Positions 24,976-31,828 of a DNA stretch of 64,000 nucleotides are shown piece by piece; position 1 is the stretch's first letter; every line of letters starts with the position of its first letter. A program made the translations under genes and the position numbers. This stretch comes from HyVt-443 sp964544655 (GTDB lineage: Bacteria > Pseudomonadota > Gammaproteobacteria > Chromatiales > Chromatiaceae). The stretch spans positions 1-64,000 of the forward strand of contig CAZJCM010000012.1 of the NCBI GenBank assembly GCA_964544655.1, in the 5' to 3' direction. The notes below the pieces were generated by a model that was not told where the DNA came from, did not search any database, and saw only the letters and a program-made list of their open reading frames with translations.

Positions 24976-25015
24976 GAGGTACTCCTGTTATTGAGTTGTG
25001 GATGCCCGTAAAAAG

Positions 25016-25109
25016 TCACTGCGGCAGGGCAGTCGCATCCGGGCGGTCCCGGTAGAGAATGGTCAACTCGATTCCCTGTGAATAGCCAGCGTGGCTCTCT
25101 ACTTTTCAT
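25016..25109 (-). pseudogene. 5' remnant of a TVP38-rhodanese gene
   Basis: The ATG at 25109 overlaps the desaturase end and begins MKSREPRWLF, matching MKSRGLRWLL of the gene at 17906. An internal deletion follows, then the match resumes in frame with ILYRDRPDATAL (ILYRDRLDAAAL in the intact copy), then a stop. Downstream the sequence joins directly to the one found after the permease gene in locus 1 (CAGTGACTTTT). The rest of the TVP38-rhodanese gene and the whole permease gene were therefore deleted here. Confidence 0.85.
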
Positions 25110-25962
25110 CGCTGCCGCTCCACTGGCGGCGGTTGATGGCGTAATCACTGATCTGGCCGATGAAAGGTAGCGCCAGCATGCCAGGCAGCCGGTTCACCTT
25201 TTTCGGGTCGCGGTATTTGTGGATGCCGATGGTCATACCTTCATGACCCGCACGGGGCTGATCGCGATAGGTGCCAAACAGGCGGTCCCACCAGGGCAGG
25301 CTGAAGCCGAAGTTACTGTTGGTCTCGTCGTCTTCCACCGAGTGGTGGACCCGGTGCATGTCGGGGGTGACCAGGAACCAGCGCAGCACCCGATCCAGGC
25401 CAGTGGGAAGCCGGACATTGCCGTGGTTGAACATGGCTGTGGCATTGAGCAGTACCTCGAAGACCACTACTGCCACCACCGGCGGACCCAGCAGCAGGAT
25501 AGTGGCGAACTTGATCAGCATGGAGAGAATGATCTCCAGGGTGTGGAAGCGGGCGCCGGTGGTGACGTCGTAGTCGAGGTCGGCGTGGTGCACCCGGTGC
25601 AGGCGCCAGAGAACGGGGACGGCGTGAACCATCACGTGCTGCAGATAGATCACCAGGTCCATCACGACCACCGAGACGACGACCGACAGCCCGAAGGAGA
25701 CACCGTAGTAGTTGAGCAGGCCCCAGCCCTGCTGCTGGGCAGCAGCAGCGACGCCCACTGCGGCAGCCGGAAACAGCAGACGCAGGACGAAACTGTTGAG
25801 AAACACCAGGCCCAGGTTGTTGGCCCAGCGGACACCTTTGGAAACGGTGAGGGGACGGCAGGGAGAGAGCACCTCCCAGACCGCCATGACGGCAAAGATG
25901 CCGAAGAAGAACCCCAGGCGAATCGTTACTTCGTTCCCGAGAATCCAGTCATTCCAGTTCAT
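25099..25962 (-). CDS. Sterol desaturase/fatty acid hydroxylase family membrane protein
   Basis: A 287-residue integral membrane di-iron protein of the fatty-acid-hydroxylase superfamily, with about four to five membrane helices. The His motifs are HVMVH (about 109), HRVHHAD (about 121) and HRVHHSVEDDETN (about 208). It would hydroxylate or desaturate a membrane lipid; the substrate is unknown. It is first in the leftward operon of sulfur locus copy 2 and is divergent from the ArsR-rhodanese regulator. Association of this family with sulfur-responsive ArsR regulators is an inference from context. Its first codons survive alone in locus 1. Confidence 0.9.
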   Translation of the reverse strand: MNWNDWILGNEVTIRLGFFFGIFAVMAVWEVLSPCRPLTVSKGVRWANNLGLVFLNSFVLRLLFPAAAVGVAAAAQQQGWGLLNYYGVSFGLSVVVSVVVMDLVIYLQHVMVHAVPVLWRLHRVHHADLDYDVTTGARFHTLEIILSMLIKFATILLLGPPVVAVVVFEVLLNATAMFNHGNVRLPTGLDRVLRWFLVTPDMHRVHHSVEDDETNSNFGFSLPWWDRLFGTYRDQPRAGHEGMTIGIHKYRDPKKVNRLPGMLALPFIGQISDYAINRRQWSGSDEK

Positions 25963-26052
25963 GGGCCACTATCCTCCAGTCTCTGTTATAATTTTCAGGA
26001 ATAATATATATTCAATAGATCTCTTGAACAATTGAAGGTCAATTGAGAGCTC
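25963..26052. promoter_or_regulatory. Divergent promoter/operator of sulfur locus copy 2
   Basis: The AT-rich spacer contains the palindrome TTCAATAGATCTCTTGAA (about 26011-26028), symmetric about AGATCT apart from one mismatch pair. A further TTGAAGG lies downstream. It is conserved with 17951-18040. It is the likely binding site of the ArsR-rhodanese regulator, placed to control both the desaturase and the regulator itself. Confidence 0.7.
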
Positions 26053-26715
26053 ATGTCAACAGGAAACTTCAAGCACGACCTGTTCAACCAATTCGCCCGG
26101 GTCGCCAAAGCGATGAGCAACGGCTACCGGCTGGAGCTTCTGGAGTTCCTGGCCCAGGGGGAGCGCAGCGTGGATGCCCTGGCCCAGGTCTCAGGCCTGA
26201 CGGTGGCCAACACCTCCCAGCATCTGCAGCAACTCCGGCAGGCGGGTCTGGTGGTGAACCGCAAGGAGGGGCACAAGGTCTTCTACCGTTTGAGTGGAGA
26301 CGATGTGACGGCGCTGCTTGGATCCCTGAGAGAGGTGGCCGAGCGCCATCTGGCCGATGTCGACCGCCTCGTGGACGACTATCTGAAGGTGAAAGACAGC
26401 CTGGAGCCGGTGCCGGCGGAAGAACTGTTGAAGCGGGCCAAGGACGGTCTGATCACCGTGCTGGATGTCCGGCCTCCGGAGGAGTATTCGGCAGGCCACC
26501 TGCCCGGGGCGATCAATATTCCGCTGGCAGAACTGGAAAGGCATCTGGATGAGCTGGATCCTTCTCAGGAGATCGTCGCCTACTGCCGGGGACCCCATTG
26601 TGTGCTGGCTTTTGATGCGGTGGCTCGGCTGCGCAAGAAGGGGATAAACGCCAGGAGGCTGGATGGTGGGCTGCCCGAATGGAGGTTGGAGGGGCTGCCG
26701 GTGGAAACATCCTGA
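26053..26715 (+). CDS. ArsR-family regulator fused to rhodanese
   Basis: A 220-residue fusion. The N-terminal ArsR winged helix is about residues 5-95, with recognition helix region VANTSQHLQQLRQAGLV. The C-terminal rhodanese domain is about 115-218 with active loop CRGPHCV, which holds two Cys six positions apart. The ArsR part has no Cys of its own, so sensing probably runs through a persulfide on the rhodanese loop (inference). Known ArsR-rhodanese fusions occur with sulfur-oxidation and membrane sulfur-transport genes. It is divergent from the desaturase-DsrE operon. It may also act on the nearly identical operator at 17951-18040, because that locus's own regulator is decayed. Confidence 0.92.
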   Translation: MSTGNFKHDLFNQFARVAKAMSNGYRLELLEFLAQGERSVDALAQVSGLTVANTSQHLQQLRQAGLVVNRKEGHKVFYRLSGDDVTALLGSLREVAERHLADVDRLVDDYLKVKDSLEPVPAEELLKRAKDGLITVLDVRPPEEYSAGHLPGAINIPLAELERHLDELDPSQEIVAYCRGPHCVLAFDAVARLRKKGINARRLDGGLPEWRLEGLPVETS

Positions 26716-26786
26716 GAAAAGGAAGCGGCCTCGTTCCCCCCGTCTGTCCCGACGTGGCCGATGGGATGACATAACATTCTGTCGAT

Positions 26787-26823
26787 CACTTTAACGAAAC
26801 GATGCATCCATTTCGTTAAAGTG
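26787..26823. promoter_or_regulatory. 13-bp perfect inverted repeat
   Basis: CACTTTAACGAAA (26787-26799) and TTTCGTTAAAGTG (26811-26823) face each other across 11 bases. It lies 94 bases upstream of the GG of the sigma-54 promoter at 26916, the usual distance for an NtrC-type enhancer site. It also lies 71 bases after the ArsR-rhodanese stop, so it could be a terminator, but no T-run follows. Confidence 0.55.
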
Positions 26824-26915
26824 GGGATATGAAACGAAAAGATGATAGTGGTATGTTAAGGGTGTTCCGAAGAAAAAGCCAACAATAACAATGAATAATG
26901 TTTGAAGTGGCTGTT

Positions 26916-26931
26916 TGGCATGCGTTATGCA
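26916..26931 (+). promoter_or_regulatory. Sigma-54-type promoter for the second small secreted protein
   Basis: TGGCATGCGTTATGCA has GG and GC exactly 10 bases apart and differs from consensus at only a few positions. The start would be near 26942, about 98 bases before the ATG at 27040, similar to the layout at 3644-3658. Confidence 0.65.
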
Positions 26932-27039
26932 CCAGCTTAGTCACGGCACGACGGCTGTATTGGAGCCGAGTCGGACATGATCCGGTTACCGCTGTCGAAC
27001 CCTGTAACCGAAAGTGACTTTTAATCTGGAGAGCCAATC

Positions 27040-27345
27040 ATGAACAAGAATTTCAACATTACCGCCACCTTCCTTTCCACCCTGTTGTTTGCTGGTGGTG
27101 TCTTTGCCGACAACATGGGCCAGGATGCAGACAGTGACATGCTCTATGGCCATGGAATGGTACAGAGCAAGCCGGGCATACCCTACCTTGGCCCTGATGT
27201 GGTCGTGAACGAACTGCAGGAAGACCTGCTCTACAACCCGGGCCTGAATGCGCATGCCCATGTCGTGACGCCGCTCGATGGTGTGGCGAGCCGGGACAAT
27301 CATGATGACAGCGACAGTCTGCTTCATACTTCAGAGGGAAGTTGA
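27040..27345 (+). CDS. Small secreted protein with DNHDDSDS motif (paralogue of 3214-3519)
   Basis: A 101-residue exported protein with a signal peptide (about 1-23, ending GVFA). The mature part shares with the protein at 3214-3519 the blocks DMLYGHG, NELQEDLLY and DNHDDSDSLLH. Between the blocks the sequences differ. There is no recognised domain and no Cys. Asp/His clusters suggest metal binding (inference). GGAGAG precedes the ATG at good spacing. A sigma-54-type promoter and a 13-bp inverted repeat lie upstream, which suggests shared control with the first paralogue. Confidence 0.85.
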   Translation: MNKNFNITATFLSTLLFAGGVFADNMGQDADSDMLYGHGMVQSKPGIPYLGPDVVVNELQEDLLYNPGLNAHAHVVTPLDGVASRDNHDDSDSLLHTSEGS

Positions 27346-27421
27346 TGACCCGCACCCCTGATCGGATGATGGATTTTTCTGTGGTGCACTGGATGGCTGA
27401 ATCTTCCTTTGTGCCGATTGG

Positions 27422-27448
27422 GGAATAAACGCCGTGCGACGGGTGTTG
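27422..27448 (+). promoter_or_regulatory. ECF sigma promoter of the sigma factor gene
   Basis: GGAATAAA (27422-27429), 13 bases, then GTGTTG (27443-27448). The same two boxes with the same 13-base spacing precede the cytochrome c' gene. Transcription would start near 27455. This rules out the in-frame ATG at 27451 and favours 27502. Confidence 0.7.
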
Positions 27449-27501
27449 TCATGGCAAGACAGCATGAAATGGCCGCAAAGTCAGGAGAGCCACCCCCCAC
27501 A

Positions 27502-28014
27502 ATGTCAAACTTCGGTCAACTCATCAGTGACAACATTCCGCGCCTGCGGCGCTACGCCAGGGCGTTGGTTCGGGATGTGGATCTTGCCGACGATCTGGTC
27601 CAGGACTGCCTGGAGCGGGCCTGGTCCAGACAGCACCTGTGGCACGACCGGGGCGAGATCCGTCCTTGGTTGTTCACCATCCTGCACAACATCTACGCCA
27701 ATGCGGCGCGTCGCTACAATCGGGCACCGTCCATGGTCTCCATGGATGCCTGCCATGAGCAGGGGGCTGAACCGGCCCATGACCAGTCACTGTCGCTGGG
27801 AGAACTGGAGCGATCGCTTTCAGAACTGCCGGAGAACCAGCGTGAGGTGCTGTTGCTGGTAGGGCTGGAGCAGTTCAGCTATGAAGAGACGGCGCAGGCC
27901 CTTGGTGTGCCTGTGGGCACCGTCATGTCACGGTTGTCCAGGGCCCGGACGAAACTGAGAAAGGTCATGGCTGAAGGCTCCAGGCCGAGACCCCATATCA
28001 GGAGAATCAAATGA
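27502..28014 (+). CDS. ECF-family RNA polymerase sigma factor
   Basis: A 170-residue ECF sigma factor. Region 2 is about residues 10-75 (PRLRRYARALVRDVDLADDLVQ and WLFTILHN), binding the -10 and core polymerase. Region 4 is about 105-155 (LPENQREVLLLVGLEQFSYE and GVPVGTVMSRLSRAR), binding the -35. Two earlier in-frame ATGs exist, but the mapped promoter and the AGGAG at 27483 favour this one. It overlaps the anti-sigma gene by four bases (ATGA). It is likely self-activated and held inactive by that partner. Confidence 0.9.
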   Translation: MSNFGQLISDNIPRLRRYARALVRDVDLADDLVQDCLERAWSRQHLWHDRGEIRPWLFTILHNIYANAARRYNRAPSMVSMDACHEQGAEPAHDQSLSLGELERSLSELPENQREVLLLVGLEQFSYEETAQALGVPVGTVMSRLSRARTKLRKVMAEGSRPRPHIRRIK

Positions 28015-28787
28015 CCGAGGGTACCAGATCAATTTCCGATGTGGATCTGCATGCCTACGTGGACGGGCAACTGGATGCGCGGCGAAGCAGGGAGGTGGAG
28101 GCCTTTCTTCAGGAACACCCTGATGAGGCAGCGCAGGTGTCCAGCCATCAGGCCATCAATCAGGGACTGCACGCCCTGTTCGATTCGGTCTTGGACGAAG
28201 GCGTGCCACCCCGGTTGCAGCACGCTGCATCCCGGCAGAAGCGGCCTGGTCGCGGCCGCTTGCCGCGGCTGGCGGCCATGCTCGCCATGCTCGCCATCGG
28301 CACTGCCATCGGTTGGATCGCCAGGGATGAGTTGCGCCCCCAGCCCCAGATGGCGCGCACCCATTTCGTGGATAACGCCTTCACCGCCCATGTGGTCTAT
28401 ACGCCGGAGGTGCGCCATCCGGTGGAGGTCAGTGCAGATGAGGAGAAGCACCTGGTCGGGTGGCTCTCCAAGAGGCTCGGTGCCAGAGTCGAGGCTCCCA
28501 GCCTGAGTCGCCTCGGCTATGAACTTCTCGGTGGGCGGCTGCTGGCCTCGGATGGTGGACCGGCCGCCCAGTTCATGTACCAGAACCAGGCTGGGAAGCG
28601 TCTGACCCTGTTCGTCCGTCACAAGCGGGATGCGGAACAGGATACCGCCTTCCGCTTCGCCAAACGCAACGGAATCCAGGGCTTCTACTGGGTGGATCGA
28701 GAGCTTGGCTACGCCCTTATCGGTGATATCGATCGCTCAAATATTTCCCAGGCCGCCCACATTGTCTATACGGAACTGAACGAGTGA
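28011..28787 (+). CDS. Membrane-bound anti-sigma factor
   Basis: A 258-residue single-pass protein. The cytoplasmic N-terminal domain (about 1-80) opens with DVDLHAYVDGQLDARRSREV, the usual start of anti-sigma helical domains, but lacks the zinc-binding Cys pair seen in ZAS members. One membrane helix (about 85-105, LAAMLAMLAIGTAIGWI) is followed by a periplasmic domain of about 150 residues that could sense the stress. It is translationally coupled to the ECF sigma gene. Confidence 0.88.
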   Translation: MTEGTRSISDVDLHAYVDGQLDARRSREVEAFLQEHPDEAAQVSSHQAINQGLHALFDSVLDEGVPPRLQHAASRQKRPGRGRLPRLAAMLAMLAIGTAIGWIARDELRPQPQMARTHFVDNAFTAHVVYTPEVRHPVEVSADEEKHLVGWLSKRLGARVEAPSLSRLGYELLGGRLLASDGGPAAQFMYQNQAGKRLTLFVRHKRDAEQDTAFRFAKRNGIQGFYWVDRELGYALIGDIDRSNISQAAHIVYTELNE

Positions 28788-28945
28788 CCTCAACACCGGG
28801 GGCTGGCCACATCCGGTGAATTTGGCACCGAAGAGAGTGCGCGGCAATGGTGCGGCAGGGACTGGTTGCGGATGGGGTATTCACCGTCTGAGGTGGGGAT
28901 GCTGGGTGCAGAATCAACTTTTTACGCATCAGAATGAACTGGTGT

Positions 28946-28972
28946 GGAATAAAACCACTCCTTGCGGTGTTA
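28946..28972 (+). promoter_or_regulatory. ECF sigma promoter of the cytochrome c' gene
   Basis: GGAATAAA (28946-28953), 13 bases, then GTGTTA (28967-28972), matching the element before the sigma gene in both boxes and spacing. Transcription would start near 28980, about 42 bases before the ATG. Confidence 0.7.
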
Positions 28973-29021
28973 CAGACACTGAATCCGAAGCAACCTTACC
29001 TACACCAAGAGGAACTACTAC

Positions 29022-29474
29022 ATGAACAAGACCCTGATCACATCCTTGCTGGCCCTTGCTATCGGCGGTATGACCGCGCAGAGCGCCGTGGCCGGCGGGC
29101 CCATCGACTTTCGCGAGTCCACCATGACCATCTACAAATGGTATCTCAAGCCGATGGCCGGTATGGTCAAGGGCAAGGTCCCGTTCAATGTGGAGGCCTT
29201 CCAGAAAAATGCCCAGGGGCTGGCTCTGGCAACCCGGCTGGATCTGCTGTCGGGTTTCCCCAAAGGCTCCTATGATCCAGAAGAGAGTCGTGCGAAAAAG
29301 GCGATCTGGGAAGAGTGGCCGCAGTTCGAAGATAAATATCGCGCCCTGCAGAAGGAATCGAGCAAGCTGGCCGAGGTCGCCATGACCGGAGATGTGGCCG
29401 CAATGAAGGCCCAGTTTGGCGCCACCGCCAAGACCTGCGGCGGCTGCCATAAACCGTTCCGGGCCAAGAAATAA
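29022..29474 (+). CDS. Cytochrome c'
   Basis: A 150-residue exported class II cytochrome. The signal peptide is about residues 1-24. The mature part is a four-helix bundle with the C-terminal haem motif CGGCH (about 139-143, KTCGGCHKPFRAKK). Cytochromes c' bind NO and CO and protect against nitrosative stress. AGAGGA lies 8 bases before the ATG. An ECF-type promoter matching that of the adjacent sigma gene makes it a likely target of that sigma factor. Confidence 0.95.
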   Translation: MNKTLITSLLALAIGGMTAQSAVAGGPIDFRESTMTIYKWYLKPMAGMVKGKVPFNVEAFQKNAQGLALATRLDLLSGFPKGSYDPEESRAKKAIWEEWPQFEDKYRALQKESSKLAEVAMTGDVAAMKAQFGATAKTCGGCHKPFRAKK

Positions 29475-29503
29475 GTTTTTGCCCCCAATATTGCCCCGGT
29501 CGG

Positions 29504-29522
29504 CCGGTGAATGTTTCACCGG
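29504..29522 (+). terminator. Hairpin after cytochrome c'
   Basis: CCGGTGAA and TTCACCGG pair perfectly across a 3-base loop, 30 bases after the stop. No T-run follows, so it is a weak intrinsic terminator at best. Confidence 0.45.
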
Positions 29523-29912
29523 TCAGGGCCGGTGGCTTCGAATTATGGCCGAAGGCCAGTCGATCACCTGAAAGCGTCGGCTTTATAGATCCCCTGTCGA
29601 AGATTATAAATCCTACTGACAAAGGGGGGCATTTCTGAATTGGGTCGATCTGCCGCTGAAAAGTGTTGCCCCTGCAGCTGAATCCTGTTTACTATCTTTG
29701 TTCCGCAAAAGCACCTGGACCCATGAGTTCATCAGTATGCATGGCGTAACTCCTTGATCCGACAGGCTGTGTGAAGACGCCCATCACTCCTGATGCGTGG
29801 CAGGGGGTTTTCATTATTCCTGAAAAATCAATCTGTTGTGCTCTGCGCCCCCTGTTGTTCCCAAGGCTTCAGGCAGATAGTCAGGCAACTCGGAATATAA
29901 GGGGTGTTCACG
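29523..29912. other. Intergenic region before the coiled-coil gene
   Basis: About 390 bases with no supported gene. AAGGGG at 29899-29904 is the ribosome-binding site of the next gene. I saw no recognisable promoter. Confidence 0.4.
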
Positions 29913-31010
29913 ATGGATTTATCGACGTATCTGACCGTTCCCGTTTTCTCCTTTCTCACCATTTTCGCTGTCATCTTTTTTTTCCTTGGGCATCTCATCG
30001 GCTATCAGAGTGAGGCCAAGAAAAAGAGGAGTGCGCTACAGGAGCTGGAAGAGGCCAAAGATGGTGTGATATCGACACTCAATACTGAACACAAGAAAGC
30101 GATCAAACAGATCACCACGCGCAGTGCCAATGAGTTGGCTGCCTTGGAGAAGGCGCGAAAGGAAGAGGTGGATGAACTACAGGCGGCCCACCAGGAGAAG
30201 ATCGAAGCGATGCAGGCGGCCCACCAGGCCGAAGTGGATAAACTCAATGAGCAGCACAGCGCACTGGTAAAGCAGCTGAATGACGCCAATATCGAGCATG
30301 TGAAAGAGATCAAGGGAGAATATGAAGCCAGGATTGCCAGCCTGACGCAAAGCCACAACGAGATGGTCTCTGAGCTGAAGCAGGAGCATAACGCCGAAAC
30401 AGAGCGACTGAAGGCGGAAGCGAAAGCGGAGATAGAGACGTTGAAAGGGGAGCATGCCAGGGCGATGGAGCAGCTCAAACAGGAGCACCGGGCCACACTC
30501 GAGTCATGGAAGGATGAGCACCAACAACTGGTGGAAGCCCTGCAACGGGAGAACAAGGAGAAGATCGAGCAGGCCGCTCAACGCCATGGCGAAGAGGTGG
30601 CGCGGCTGCAGCAGGAAAAAGCAGCGCAAGCGGACAGCCTGAAAGGAGAGATCAGCAGCCTGCAGGGCAGCTTGAGTGATCTGGAGGAGGAAAAGAGTGC
30701 ACTGGAGAAAGCGCTGCGCGAGCTGGAAGAGCAGGGCAAGAAGGATAAGCTGAAGAATATGTTCTCCATGTCCAAATCCGGCGACAAGCTGATCCGGGTG
30801 GTGCGTAGCGTCCAGGAACTGGCCAGCGAGCTCGACGAGACCTCAAAGGCGGTCACCGGGGGGGAGTATTCCTTTTTCAATGAGATCAAGGATCAGCGGG
30901 ACAAGGCGACGGTTCTGGGCCTCACCGGCGGTGACCGGGTCATGGATGTCCAGGAAAATGAGGATGGTGAGCACGAGGTCGTCGGCCAGAACCCTGAGGA
31001 TTCAAAATAG
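29913..31010 (+). CDS. Membrane-anchored coiled-coil protein, function unknown
   Basis: A 365-residue protein. One N-terminal membrane helix (about residues 9-29, SFLTIFAVIFFFLGHLIGY) is followed by about 240 residues of almost continuous charged coiled coil (about 33-275) built from repeated HxxEVExL/EHxxxxEQL-like units. A small C-terminal domain (about 280-365: MFSMSKSGDKLIRVVRSVQEL onward) ends acidic. No catalytic motif is seen. It may be a structural or scaffold protein on the cytoplasmic face. A GTG nine bases upstream is an alternative start, but ATG 29913 fits the ribosome-binding site better. A role in the adjacent sortase system is possible but unsupported. Confidence 0.75.
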   Translation: MDLSTYLTVPVFSFLTIFAVIFFFLGHLIGYQSEAKKKRSALQELEEAKDGVISTLNTEHKKAIKQITTRSANELAALEKARKEEVDELQAAHQEKIEAMQAAHQAEVDKLNEQHSALVKQLNDANIEHVKEIKGEYEARIASLTQSHNEMVSELKQEHNAETERLKAEAKAEIETLKGEHARAMEQLKQEHRATLESWKDEHQQLVEALQRENKEKIEQAAQRHGEEVARLQQEKAAQADSLKGEISSLQGSLSDLEEEKSALEKALRELEEQGKKDKLKNMFSMSKSGDKLIRVVRSVQELASELDETSKAVTGGEYSFFNEIKDQRDKATVLGLTGGDRVMDVQENEDGEHEVVGQNPEDSK

Positions 31011-31177
31011 ATCCGGACTTTTTCAGGGCGGGTTGACAGGGGTTGGAGTCAAGCCGCTCTGACCCGGTTCATTTTACCGCCGTTCTTTGTGCGGTTTGAC
31101 TCCGCCCCCTAGTGCATCAGGGACGACCTCAAAAAGAGCTGAATAGCTACGGACAGGCCTTTTCCCCTGCTCGCCTA

Positions 31178-31828
31178 TCACGGTTGCCGGGCCACGGGCG
31201 CATCAGAACAGCACGCGGGGGTGCGACGTATCATGGCACCGGGCATGGTACGGTCATCGACCTTCGCCACGCGTCTCGCCCGCACGATGTAGCGCAGCGG
31301 GCCGCCGGGAGACAGCGCATCGAAGGGATAGCAGGTGGCGAGTATCAACTCGTCGTTGAGCGGGTCGTTGGGGATGCCCTGATAGCGTGCGTCCAGCACC
31401 TCGATGCCACTGATGGAATAGACCTGCCTCCCGTTCGTGGTTTCCAGTTCGATCCGTTCATCTGGCTGGAGATCGGCCAGGGCGCGAAAATGGGTGTCAC
31501 GGTGGGCGCTGATCAGTGTGGTCCCCGCCGTTCCGGGAGGGGAGCTGCCGGCAGCAAGGCCGGGGCCAAAGGCAAGGCTGCGGCCGCTGTCACCTTGAAC
31601 AACGATGATATCCAGATTGCGCGAGGGTATACGCAGTCGCGCTACCGGCCAGGTGTCGGCCCAGGGCCAGGGTCGTACTCTGGTTACCCCCGTCAGAGTC
31701 TGTTCCCAGGCCCGTTCGAGCAGTGCCTGGGCCAATATGGCTTTGGTGTGTATCCAGACGCCGGCGCCGGTTTGCCAGGCACCCGTTGCAGCGACGATGA
31801 GCAGTATTTTCCCTTTCGTGATCAGCAT
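31178..31828 (-). CDS. Class GN-type (marine proteobacterial) sortase
   Basis: A 216-residue sortase with an N-terminal membrane anchor (about residues 5-25) and a catalytic domain carrying the His in ISAHRDTHF (about 109), the Cys in LATCYPFDAL (about 163) and the Arg in RYIVRARR (about 181). Gram-negative sortases of this group cleave a dedicated target that is encoded next door. The C-terminal tail contains an extra Cys pair (ACC). It overlaps the target gene by seven bases. Confidence 0.93.
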   Translation of the reverse strand: MLITKGKILLIVAATGAWQTGAGVWIHTKAILAQALLERAWEQTLTGVTRVRPWPWADTWPVARLRIPSRNLDIIVVQGDSGRSLAFGPGLAAGSSPPGTAGTTLISAHRDTHFRALADLQPDERIELETTNGRQVYSISGIEVLDARYQGIPNDPLNDELILATCYPFDALSPGGPLRYIVRARRVAKVDDRTMPGAMIRRTPACCSDAPVARQP

